Source: JAQGMJ01 sp036271855 (GTDB taxonomy: Bacteria > Pseudomonadota > Gammaproteobacteria > Burkholderiales > JAEUOS01). From it: a stretch of DNA of 5,875 nt. Location of the stretch: the NCBI GenBank assembly GCA_036271855.1, contig DATAZV010000038.1, forward strand, positions 1 to 5,875. The letters run 5' to 3'. Each line of letters begins with the position of its first letter. Within the stretch, counting starts at the first letter, position 1. The translations under genes were made by a program, and so were the position numbers. The notes under the pieces are model-generated. The model had not been told where the DNA came from and searched no databases. It was given only the letters and a program-made list of their open reading frames with translations. This document shows, in pieces, positions 1 through 5,182 of the stretch.

Positions 1-185
1 GAGAGCCGCGCCGGCGGCGGCGCTTCGCACTTGATGAACACCTGGTAGCGGTCGTCCAGCATTTCACGCGCAAAATGCACCTGGCCGCCGTCGTCGACGA
101 AGGCGTAAAGATCGGCCCGGGCGGTGGCTGGCAGCAAAATACCCAGCCCCAGGCCCAAAACCAGGGCGGGGAGAAGCTTGTTCAC
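1..185 (-). CDS. Exported protein with DUF4124-like N-terminus, probable lytic transglycosylase (C-terminus outside window)
   Basis: Only the first 61 residues are visible; the gene runs off the left edge. The reading frame opens with GTG at 185-183, and a TAA lies four codons upstream in frame, so no longer start exists. The nearby ATG (193-191) is in another frame and meets TGA after three codons. Residues 1-24 form a Sec signal peptide (NKLL, then a Leu/Gly/Ala core, ending A-R-A) with predicted cleavage before D25. The mature start (DLYAFVDDGGQVHF...RYQVF) resembles the DUF4124-type segment that, in betaproteobacteria, commonly precedes an SLT-type lytic transglycosylase domain. The catalytic domain itself is not visible, so the transglycosylase call is inference; a plain DUF4124 protein is the alternative. 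The Shine-Dalgarno sequence is poor, with GGCGGG directly against the start. The gene shares a strand with the lipid operon, 100 bases downstream of it; no convincing promoter was seen in between. Confidence 0.6.
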   Translation of the reverse strand, partial: MNKLLPALVLGLGLGILLPATARADLYAFVDDGGQVHFAREMLDDRYQVFIKCEAPPPARL

Positions 186-285
186 CCCGCCATTTTACAA
201 GCGCGCGCCATCGACTGTCGGTAAGCCTTTGTAACTCCAGGCAAACCATTGATTCAAATGAGTTATTTCATCTGCAGCCGGCGCT

Positions 286-951
286 TTACTCGTACTCCGG
301 GCGCTCGTGCTTTTCACTCAGCACACGCAAGGTGGACTCGATCGCCACCATGAAAACCTTCTTGTCGCCACCCTGCGAGTCCTCCCCCCAGGTCAGCGCC
401 TGGCCGATGTAGACGTCGACAAAAAACGGCACCGGCACGAAAGCGCCCTTGGGCATGGACTTGCCCAGCCCGTGCATGAAAATCGGCACCACCGGTACCT
501 CGGGATACTTCGAGGCCAGCACCGCCACGCCGGACTTGAGCTGTTGCATGCGCTCCGGCTCGCCGCGCGTGCCTTCGGGGAAAATGATCAGGATTTCGCC
601 ACGTTCCAGCGCCTCGTAACAAGGCGCCAGCGGGTCGTCATCCGGATTCTCGCGCTTGCGCACGATCGGGATGATGCCGACGAAGTTGAGCGAGAACCAG
701 CCCATCAGCCCGGTCTTCATGAAGTAGTCCGCCGCCGCCACCGGCCGCACCTTCGGAATCACGCTCAAGGGAAACAGCGTCAGCATCGCCAGGGTGTCGA
801 GGTGGCTGTTGTGATTCGGCGTGACAATCGCCGGGCCCTTCAGCGGCAGGCGCACGCGGTGGCGCACGTTCATGCCCAGCACCACCAGGCAGATCGGATA
901 GGCAACGAAGGTGACGAACAGCCAGCGGCACAAAGGGCGGAAGAATTTCAT
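286..951 (-). CDS. 1-acyl-sn-glycerol-3-phosphate acyltransferase (PlsC/LPLAT family)
   Basis: 221 residues, a normal length for the family. It is expected to transfer an acyl chain to lysophosphatidate (or a related lysolipid) at the inner membrane, giving phosphatidate. All four family blocks are visible: H47-x4-D52 in NHNSHLDT (catalytic His/Asp), the G92-IIPIVR98 block, FPEGTR at 124-129 (phosphate-binding block), and VPVVPIF in the later third. A hydrophobic N-terminal helix (about residues 10-26) follows a basic start and should anchor the protein. The ATG lies 9 bases after the ynbB stop, with an AGGG ribosome site overlapping that stop, so it is almost certainly translated with ynbB. 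It is the last gene of the ynbA-ynbB-acyltransferase operon. Because it sits beside a dedicated CDP-diacylglycerol synthase, it is probably a pathway-specific paralogue rather than the housekeeping PlsC, so no symbol is given. The family call is firm; the exact acceptor is unknown. Confidence 0.93.
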   Translation of the reverse strand: MKFFRPLCRWLFVTFVAYPICLVVLGMNVRHRVRLPLKGPAIVTPNHNSHLDTLAMLTLFPLSVIPKVRPVAAADYFMKTGLMGWFSLNFVGIIPIVRKRENPDDDPLAPCYEALERGEILIIFPEGTRGEPERMQQLKSGVAVLASKYPEVPVVPIFMHGLGKSMPKGAFVPVPFFVDVYIGQALTWGEDSQGGDKKVFMVAIESTLRVLSEKHERPEYE

Positions 952-958
952 CGCCGCG

Positions 959-962
959 CCCT
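959..962 (-). promoter_or_regulatory. Ribosome binding site of the acyltransferase gene overlapping the ynbB stop codon
   Basis: On the minus strand the ynbB stop TAG (963-961) runs directly into GGC, creating AGGG seven bases before the acyltransferase ATG at 951. The Shine-Dalgarno element therefore overlaps the upstream stop codon, an arrangement typical of translational coupling. Coupling is inferred from layout only. Confidence 0.55.
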
Positions 963-1977
963 AGTAGTAGAGAAAGTAGACGACGTGGAAGAACATCGGC
1001 GCGGTGAAGGTGAGGCTATCAAGCCGGTCCAGAATACCGCCGTGACCGGGCAAAAACGAGCCGGTATCCTTGATACCCATGTCGCGCTTGATCGCCGAGA
1101 TGGTGACGTCGCCGATAAAACCGCCGAAGCCGATCAGCAGGCCGATGGCCAGCGCCTGTAGGTGGTTCAGCGGCGTCAACCAGGGCGCCAGCACGAAGGC
1201 AAGGAAAGTGGTGGTCGCCACGCCGCCCAGCAGACCCTCGATGGTCTTGTTCGGACTCACCGTCGGCGTCACCTTGTGGCGGCCGAACATCTTGCCCCAG
1301 ACATATTGCGAGACGTCGTTGAGCTGCGTGAGGAACACGAGATAAAACAAGAGCGCCACCCCGCCGCCGTTCGGGTTGCCCTCGGGCGGCAGCACCAGCA
1401 GGTAGGCCGCGTGCGACAGCGAAAACACACAGGTCATCAGCCCGAACTGCAGGGTGCCGACGGCGCGCAAAAATCCCTTGGTCTCGCCGATCAGCACCAT
1501 GCGCATCGGCATCAGCAGGAACCAGTAGACCGGAATGAAAATGATGAACACGCCGTACCAGTGCACCCCCACCAGCACGTATTGCGCGGGGATCGCCATG
1601 TAGGCCCAGAACAGCACGCGGTGGTCGGCGCGCCGGGTCGGGATCATCGACAGGTATTCCTTGAATGCCAGGAAGCTGACAAAGGCGACGCAAATGATCG
1701 AAAAATAAGTGTTGAAACCCAGCGCCAGGGTCACCAGGGTGACGATGATCCACCAGGTCTTGATGCGCAGGCGCAGTTCGTCGTAGTTGCGCTGCGGCCG
1801 CACCCGGCTCATCACAAAGGTGATCAGGGTGGCGAGAATAAGCAGCGCGTAGGCACCCAGAAAGGCATAGCCGACAGCTTCGGGAAAATGCGGCTGCGGA
1901 ATGACTTCAGGCACCGACTTTATGGTGCTGCTCACCACCCTGGCGCCATGCGCCACCGCACCCTCATGTGCATCCAT
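961..1977 (-). CDS. ynbB: CdsA-family phosphatidate cytidylyltransferase, YnbB-like
   Basis: 338 residues, polytopic inner-membrane enzyme of the CDP-diacylglycerol synthase family (CTP + phosphatidate -> CDP-diacylglycerol + PPi). The CdsA signature spans about residues 294-320: S-A-I-K-R, then K-D, then PGHGGILDR and the final D, with all consensus positions present. Other stretches (RIKTWW near the N-terminus, LTQLND, VSPNKTIEGL, TPLN.LQAL, the aromatic FLYY end) match what I recall of E. coli YnbB better than CdsA itself. The first transmembrane helix is about residues 34-56. The ATG at 1977 gives roughly 30 extra polar residues compared with E. coli YnbB; GGGAG lies 11 bases upstream, slightly far, so an internal GTG start is possible. 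The gene follows ynbA by 18 bases and precedes the acyltransferase gene by 9. E. coli YnbB has been linked to biosynthesis of the glycolipid MPIase; whether that applies here is unknown. Confidence 0.92.
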   Translation of the reverse strand: MDAHEGAVAHGARVVSSTIKSVPEVIPQPHFPEAVGYAFLGAYALLILATLITFVMSRVRPQRNYDELRLRIKTWWIIVTLVTLALGFNTYFSIICVAFVSFLAFKEYLSMIPTRRADHRVLFWAYMAIPAQYVLVGVHWYGVFIIFIPVYWFLLMPMRMVLIGETKGFLRAVGTLQFGLMTCVFSLSHAAYLLVLPPEGNPNGGGVALLFYLVFLTQLNDVSQYVWGKMFGRHKVTPTVSPNKTIEGLLGGVATTTFLAFVLAPWLTPLNHLQALAIGLLIGFGGFIGDVTISAIKRDMGIKDTGSFLPGHGGILDRLDSLTFTAPMFFHVVYFLYY

Positions 1978-1995
1978 GCCGCCGCCCGCTCCCGT

Positions 1996-2616
1996 TTATA
2001 CTTTTTTGTCCAGTGTGATTTGCTCCACTGCCCGGCGTACCCGGTTGATCACGGTCCATGCCGCCAGCAACAAGGTCACCAGCAGCAGGATACCGCACCA
2101 GCGTCCTGCCTCAAGCCCCGCACCGAGCAACAGCGCGATCAGGCCGAACACAAAAGCGCGGTCGCTCTTGCCCATCGGGCCATCGTAACGCCGCGAGCCG
2201 CCCAGCGCCTGCGAAATCACCCCGGCATATTCACCCACCACCGCCGCCAGCACCACGGCCACCACCAGCCAGCCGTAGGCGGGCAGCACCAGCGCGAAGG
2301 GCAGGTACAAAACACAATCGGCCAGCACGTCGGTCAACTCGTTCAGAAAACCGCCTAGCACCGTCTGCATGCCGTGCTCGCGCGCCAGCATGCCGTCCAC
2401 CGCGTTGAGCGCCATCCGCACGAACATGGTCAGCGGCACCAGCAGCAGCACCGCGTGATAGGCCGGCCACAGGGCAACGGCCGCGCCGACCATGCAAGAC
2501 AGGGCAAACGCCGCCAGAGTCACCTGGTTAGGCGTGACTCCGGCGGCGGCAAGCGCGCGCACCAGGGGCCGCAGCAGGTTCTGGAACGCGGGCTTGAGCT
2601 GGTAGATTGAGGGCAT
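1996..2616 (-). CDS. ynbA: CDP-alcohol phosphatidyltransferase, YnbA-like
   Basis: 206 residues, integral membrane enzyme predicted to transfer a phosphatidyl group from CDP-diacylglycerol to an alcohol, releasing CMP. The family motif lies at residues 71-100: N71-x2-D74-G75-x2-A78-R79-x8-G88-x3-N92-x3-D96-x3-D100. Two aspartates of the textbook motif (D-x2-D-G...G-x3-D-x3-D) are asparagine here, and an extra aspartate sits one helical turn later. As I recall it, E. coli YnbA has the same pattern (RMALNA.DGMLARE, LNE..D...D.ALYLPF), and the YQ.KP start and GP.GKSDRA segment also agree, so this is a subfamily trait and not decay. Several hydrophobic helices fill the remainder. The start agrees with YnbA, but no Shine-Dalgarno sequence is visible near it. 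It is the first gene of the operon, divergent from the dehydrogenase gene. The acceptor alcohol cannot be read from sequence; glycerol phosphate, inositol-type or sugar acceptors are all possible. Confidence 0.92.
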   Translation of the reverse strand: MPSIYQLKPAFQNLLRPLVRALAAAGVTPNQVTLAAFALSCMVGAAVALWPAYHAVLLLVPLTMFVRMALNAVDGMLAREHGMQTVLGGFLNELTDVLADCVLYLPFALVLPAYGWLVVAVVLAAVVGEYAGVISQALGGSRRYDGPMGKSDRAFVFGLIALLLGAGLEAGRWCGILLLVTLLLAAWTVINRVRRAVEQITLDKKV

Positions 2617-2622
2617 GCCGTG

Positions 2623-2628
2623 ATTCTA
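2623..2628 (-). promoter_or_regulatory. Possible -10 element for ynbA (leaderless start)
   Basis: The minus strand reads TAGAAT, 5 of 6 matches to the sigma-70 -10 consensus, ending six bases before the ynbA ATG. Transcription from it would begin at or within a base or so of the ATG. The -35 position at 17-base spacing (ATGGGA) matches only 3 of 6, so the call is weak. It would fit the missing Shine-Dalgarno sequence. Confidence 0.3.
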
Positions 2629-2654
2629 CGGGAGAGCCTTATCAATCCCATTGC

Positions 2655-2683
2655 TTGACGGCGGCGGGCAGCGCCCCTAGATT
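2655..2683 (+). promoter_or_regulatory. Sigma-70-like promoter for the dehydrogenase / binding-protein pair
   Basis: A -35 box TTGACG (2655-2660, 5 of 6 matches) and a -10 box TAGATT (2678-2683, 4 of 6) are separated by exactly 17 bases. Transcription would start near 2690, leaving a leader of about 33 bases that contains the AAGGA ribosome site before the TTG at 2723. A dyad, GCGGGC (2664-2669) and GCCCGC (2685-2690), brackets the -10 box and could be an operator. Confidence 0.55.
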
Positions 2684-2710
2684 CGCCCGCTTGACCCATT
2701 GCATGCTGCG

Positions 2711-2715
2711 AAGGA
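2711..2715 (+). promoter_or_regulatory. Ribosome binding site fixing the TTG start of the dehydrogenase
   Basis: AAGGA lies seven bases before TTG at 2723, ideal spacing. The other in-frame candidate, TTG at 2699, lacks a Shine-Dalgarno sequence and would add eight residues that are not part of the SDR fold. The ATG at 2703 is out of frame and ends after 13 codons. Confidence 0.7.
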
Positions 2716-2722
2716 ATCCAAC

Positions 2723-3484
2723 TTGGCGATCTATCCTGAACTGAAGGGCCGCAGCGTGGCCATCACCGGCGCCGCCAATGGCATCGGCGAAGTCGCCGCC
2801 CAGTCGTTTGCCGCGCAGGGCGCGACCGTGCACCTGCTCGATATCGATGGCACGGGTATCGAGCGGGTGGCAGCAGCGCTGCGCGCCGCCGGCCTGGCGG
2901 CGCAAGCGGTCCAGGCCGACATCACCGACGAAGCTTCGGTGCAAAACGCCTTTACCGCAATCGCCAAGGCCGGCGGCCTCGACGTGCTGATCAATTGCGC
3001 CGGCGGCTATGGGCGCCTGGCGACCATCGAAGACATGGACATCGGCGAGTGGGACCGCACCGTGGCACTGAACCTGCGCAGCGTGTTCCTCTGTTCGCGC
3101 GCGGCGATCCCGCTGCTGAAAAAGTCCAAAGCCGGGCGCATCATCAACATCGCCTCGATTTCCGGGCGCACGGTGCACGCCTCCTCCTCGCCCGCCTATG
3201 GCTCGGCCAAAGCGGGGGTGATCCAGTTCACCCGCTTTCTCGCCTATGAGCTGGGGCCGCACAACATCACCGCCAACAGCATCTCGCCGCTCACCACTCT
3301 CACGCCGCGGGTGGCGGCGCTGCGTACGCCCGAGCAGGTAAAAAAGATTGCCGAACAGGTGCCGCTCAAGCGCTTGGCCACTTCGGAAGATCACGTCGCC
3401 ACCATGCTGTTCCTTGCATCGGATGGCGCCGGTTTCATCAACGGCGCGGCGCTGGACACCAACGGCGGCCGTGTCATGATGTAG
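2723..3484 (+). CDS. SDR-family NAD(P)-dependent oxidoreductase
   Basis: 253 residues from the TTG at 2723, the classical short-chain dehydrogenase size. Seen in order: Rossmann motif TGAANGIG (15-22), D40 at the end of the second beta strand (favours NAD over NADP), a conserved acidic residue at D66, NCAG (91-94, variant of NNAG), active-site N117, S145, and Y159-GSA-K163. The Ser-Tyr distance is 14 instead of the usual 13, so the loop carries one extra residue. The usual Pro-Gly after the catalytic region is Pro-Leu (189-190). The C-terminus has ALDTNGG, the family's substrate/tetramer end. The role is oxidation or reduction of an alcohol/ketone; the substrate cannot be deduced. It heads a probable two-gene unit with the Bug-type binding protein 50 bases downstream, suggesting catabolism of an imported compound. 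The minus-strand frame opposite it is a high-GC artefact. Confidence 0.93.
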   Translation: MAIYPELKGRSVAITGAANGIGEVAAQSFAAQGATVHLLDIDGTGIERVAAALRAAGLAAQAVQADITDEASVQNAFTAIAKAGGLDVLINCAGGYGRLATIEDMDIGEWDRTVALNLRSVFLCSRAAIPLLKKSKAGRIINIASISGRTVHASSSPAYGSAKAGVIQFTRFLAYELGPHNITANSISPLTTLTPRVAALRTPEQVKKIAEQVPLKRLATSEDHVATMLFLASDGAGFINGAALDTNGGRVMM

Positions 3485-3534
3485 CCGACGCGGCTCAAAA
3501 CAAGGCAGCGCAAAACAAAGACAGGGAGACAAAC

Positions 3535-4512
3535 ATGTTCAAGCAAACTGGGCGCCGGCTTCTCGCGGCCCTCGCCTGCGCGGCGGTTCTGTGTGCCGGC
3601 CACGCCGGCGCGCAAGCGCCCTACCCGAATCGCAGCATCACCATCATCACCCCGCTGGCGGCCGGCAGCGCATCGGATGTCGCCTTGCGCCTGCTGGCCG
3701 ACAAGCTCGGTGCCGCGCTGAAGCAACCGGTGGTGATCGACAACCAGCCCGGCGCATCAGGGGCCATCGGCACCGAGAAAGTGGCGCGCGCCACGCCGGA
3801 CGGCTATACCCTCTGCGGCTGCAACAACGCCATCCTTTCCGTGCTGCCGCACATCCGCAAGGTCGGCTACGACTCGATCAAGAGCTTCAAGCCAGTCGGC
3901 ATGCTGGCCGTGCTGCCGACAGTATTGGTGGTGCAGGCCAACTCGCCGATCAAATCAGTGAAGGACCTGATCGCACTAGCCAAGGCGCACCCTGAGACGC
4001 CGTATGCCACCGGCGGTGTCGGCAGCCCGCAGCACATCGCCATGGCGATGTTCGAGTCCATCGCCGGCATCAAGATGGTCCATGTGCCCTACAAGGGCGC
4101 CAGTCAGGCGGCGGTGGGATTGGCGGGCGGTGAAGTACAGAGCATGTTCAACGCCATCGGCACCGTGCTGCCGCTGATCAAGGCCGGCAAGCTGCGCCCC
4201 ATCGCCTCGGCCGGCGCCACCCGCGCCCAGTCCTTCCCCGAGGTGCCGACGATGCAGGAGTCCGGCGTGCCGGGCTACGACTACGCTTCCTGGATCGGCG
4301 TCACCGCTCCGGCCGGCACGCCCGAGGAGATCGTCACCCTGCTCAACGCAGAGATGGTCAAGTCTTTGAAGACGCAGGAAATGGCTGCTCGCTTCGCCGA
4401 CCAGGGCCTGGACCCCTTCATCACCAGTCCGCGCCAGATGGCCGACTACATGCAGGCCGATATCGTGCGCATGGCAAAAGCGGTGAAAGACGCCGGCATC
4501 CAGCCGGAATAA
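3535..4512 (+). CDS. Bug/TctC-family tripartite tricarboxylate transporter substrate-binding protein
   Basis: 325 residues, the normal length for Bug periplasmic receptors. AGGGAG ends six bases before the ATG. Residues 1-26 (or 28) are a Sec signal peptide: K3, R7, R8, a Leu/Ala/Cys core, then AGA-QA; the mature protein starts near PYPNR, the classic Bug N-terminus (YP.R.I..I.P). Other family marks are the first ligand loop P-LAAGSASDV, VIDNQPGASGAIG, ATPDGYTL, VPYKGASQA in the middle domain, GKLRPIA, FPEVPTMQESG, and GVTAPAGTP. The ligand loop reads AAGSASD where many relatives have AGGSTD, so the ligand may differ. In the tripartite tricarboxylate system these proteins deliver carboxylates to TctA/TctB; neither is in the window, as is usual for the many orphan Bug proteins of betaproteobacteria. 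It follows the dehydrogenase gene by 50 bases without a terminator and is probably co-transcribed. The ligand is unknown. Confidence 0.94.
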   Translation: MFKQTGRRLLAALACAAVLCAGHAGAQAPYPNRSITIITPLAAGSASDVALRLLADKLGAALKQPVVIDNQPGASGAIGTEKVARATPDGYTLCGCNNAILSVLPHIRKVGYDSIKSFKPVGMLAVLPTVLVVQANSPIKSVKDLIALAKAHPETPYATGGVGSPQHIAMAMFESIAGIKMVHVPYKGASQAAVGLAGGEVQSMFNAIGTVLPLIKAGKLRPIASAGATRAQSFPEVPTMQESGVPGYDYASWIGVTAPAGTPEEIVTLLNAEMVKSLKTQEMAARFADQGLDPFITSPRQMADYMQADIVRMAKAVKDAGIQPE

Positions 4513-4536
4513 TCCGCCGCCTGTCGGAAAAGCATG

Positions 4537-4560
4537 CCCGGCCGTGCTGCGGCGGCCGGG
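4537..4560 (+). terminator. GC-rich hairpin after the binding-protein gene, possible terminator
   Basis: CCCGGCC (4537-4543) pairs perfectly with GGCCGGG (4554-4560) around a 10-base loop, 24 bases after the stop codon. Only a short T run (GATTTG) follows, so it is not a textbook intrinsic terminator. It may act weakly, need Rho, or protect the 3' end of the message. Confidence 0.4.
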
Positions 4561-4628
4561 GATTTGCGCTAGAGTGCAGACAGCTTTTGCTCGCGGTCGT
4601 ACGTTCAACTTTTCAAGGAGCGGAGATC

Positions 4629-5018
4629 ATGTCGGCAGGCGTACTGGTAGGCGGTGTAGTCACCCTGTTCGGCGCCATTGCCGGCGCGGCCCTGGTGGCG
4701 CAAGGCATCCACCCAGATCTCGGGGTGAACGAGATGCAAACCTGGATCATCTACGTCCTGTGCTTCGGCGCCGGCGTGCTCATGCTGCTGGCCTTTTCGC
4801 GCCAGGCCAGCACCCCGATGGCGATGCAAGCACCGGGATCATTGGCCATCCTCCTCGGCCTGGTCGCCGGTGGCGCCGCCCTGGCCAAGGCTCTCGGCTT
4901 GCTGCCGCCCGGCAGCAGCGCTTCCCTCTGGGCCCTGTTCATCCTCAGCCTGCCGCCCGGCGTATTGCTGCTCACCGGCGCTTCCGCGCTGCGCAATCCT
5001 TCGCTGGAGCCAAAGTAG
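4629..5018 (+). CDS. Small four-helix membrane protein of unknown function
   Basis: 129 residues from ATG 4629, chosen because AAGGAG (4615-4620) lies eight bases upstream; the frame extends to a TTG at 4587, but that would place the ribosome site inside the gene. Four hydrophobic helices are visible: about residues 5-27, 38-56, 70-92 and 99-121. Loops are short: HPDLGVNEMQ between helices 1 and 2, and SRQASTPMAMQ between 2 and 3. The C-terminus RNPSLEPK is polar. Helices 1 and 3 are rich in Gly and Ala, suggesting tight packing. A double proline (P109-P110) interrupts helix 4. No signal-peptide cleavage site, cysteine pair or catalytic motif is apparent, and I do not recognise the family. 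It stands alone: a hairpin precedes it and a strong terminator follows 42 bases after its stop. Base composition is like its neighbours. The gene is well supported by its ribosome site, hydrophobic pattern and terminator; no function is offered. Confidence 0.8.
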   Translation: MSAGVLVGGVVTLFGAIAGAALVAQGIHPDLGVNEMQTWIIYVLCFGAGVLMLLAFSRQASTPMAMQAPGSLAILLGLVAGGAALAKALGLLPPGSSASLWALFILSLPPGVLLLTGASALRNPSLEPK

Positions 5019-5059
5019 GCGACACCGCCGCTATTGCTGCGCCACTCGCAATTGGCACC

Positions 5060-5093
5060 AAAAAAGAAGCCGCGCGTCAGCGCGGCTTCTTTT
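5060..5093. terminator. Bidirectional intrinsic terminator between the small membrane protein gene and parE
   Basis: A perfect 14-bp stem, AAAAGAAGCCGCGC (5062-5075) with GCGCGGCTTCTTTT (5080-5093), closes a four-base loop GTCA. The plus strand ends in TTCTTTT; the minus strand ends in six T (A run at 5060-5065). It lies 42 bases after the plus-strand gene and can stop transcripts from either side. Confidence 0.85.
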
Positions 5094-5110
5094 CGTAGCT
5101 TTTCAGTCCC

Positions 5111-5140
5111 AAAAAATCGTCCGGCTCTGCCGGCGATTTT
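5111..5140 (-). terminator. parE: Intrinsic terminator of parE (usable in both directions)
   Basis: AAAATCG-T-CCGGC (5113-5125) pairs with GCCGG-CGATTTT (5129-5140) around a three-base loop, with T5120 bulged: 12 base pairs. On the minus strand the stem runs into six T (5116-5111), 43 bases after the parE stop, giving parE a standard terminator. The plus strand ends in only four T. Confidence 0.75.
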
Positions 5141-5152
5141 GCCTGTCTAGGC

Positions 5153-5182
5153 CGCTCAAAAGTAGGGGTGCACTTTTGAGCG
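5153..5182. repeat. 11-bp perfect inverted repeat abutting the parE stop codon
   Basis: CGCTCAAAAGT (5153-5163) and ACTTTTGAGCG (5172-5182) are perfect inverted copies around an eight-base loop AGGGGTGC. The right arm touches the parE stop (5185-5183). No T run follows on either strand, so it is not an intrinsic terminator. It may be an RNA 3'-end stabilising hairpin, a protein site, or a remnant of a mobile-element end; none can be decided from the sequence. Confidence 0.7.

Noticed and set aside
64..249. 61-codon minus-strand frame overlapping the exported protein start
   Set aside because: Arg/Pro-rich product, no ribosome site; the alternative frame gives a clean signal peptide and a recognisable mature N-terminus.
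186..285. Search for a promoter or terminator between the acyltransferase gene and the exported-protein gene
   Set aside because: No -35/-10 pair with acceptable match and spacing on the minus strand and no hairpin with a T run; left unannotated.
307..1161. Long plus-strand open frame opposite the acyltransferase gene and the end of ynbB
   Set aside because: Its product is His/Arg/Gln-rich low-complexity protein with no family marks, while the opposite strand holds two clear enzymes. High GC at third codon positions creates such antisense frames.
1162..2358. 398-codon plus-strand open frame opposite ynbB and ynbA
   Set aside because: Same reason: His/Gln-rich translation, no plausible start signal, and both opposite genes have complete catalytic motifs.
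3496..3525. Imperfect 15-base tandem repeat beginning CAAAACAA in the dehydrogenase/receptor gap
   Set aside because: Two copies only, diverging after the first eight bases; most likely chance in a short A-rich leader.
2642..3532. 296-codon minus-strand open frame opposite the dehydrogenase
   Set aside because: The plus strand encodes a complete SDR with promoter and ribosome site; the antisense product is Arg/Gly/His-rich without recognisable domains.
3976..4608. Minus-strand open frame opposite the Bug receptor
   Set aside because: Shadow of a well-supported gene; Gly/His/Arg-rich and lacking motifs.
4587..4628. Fourteen-codon upstream extension of the small membrane protein from TTG 4587
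   Set aside because: The strong AAGGAG and correct spacing favour ATG 4629, and the extension would contain that ribosome site.
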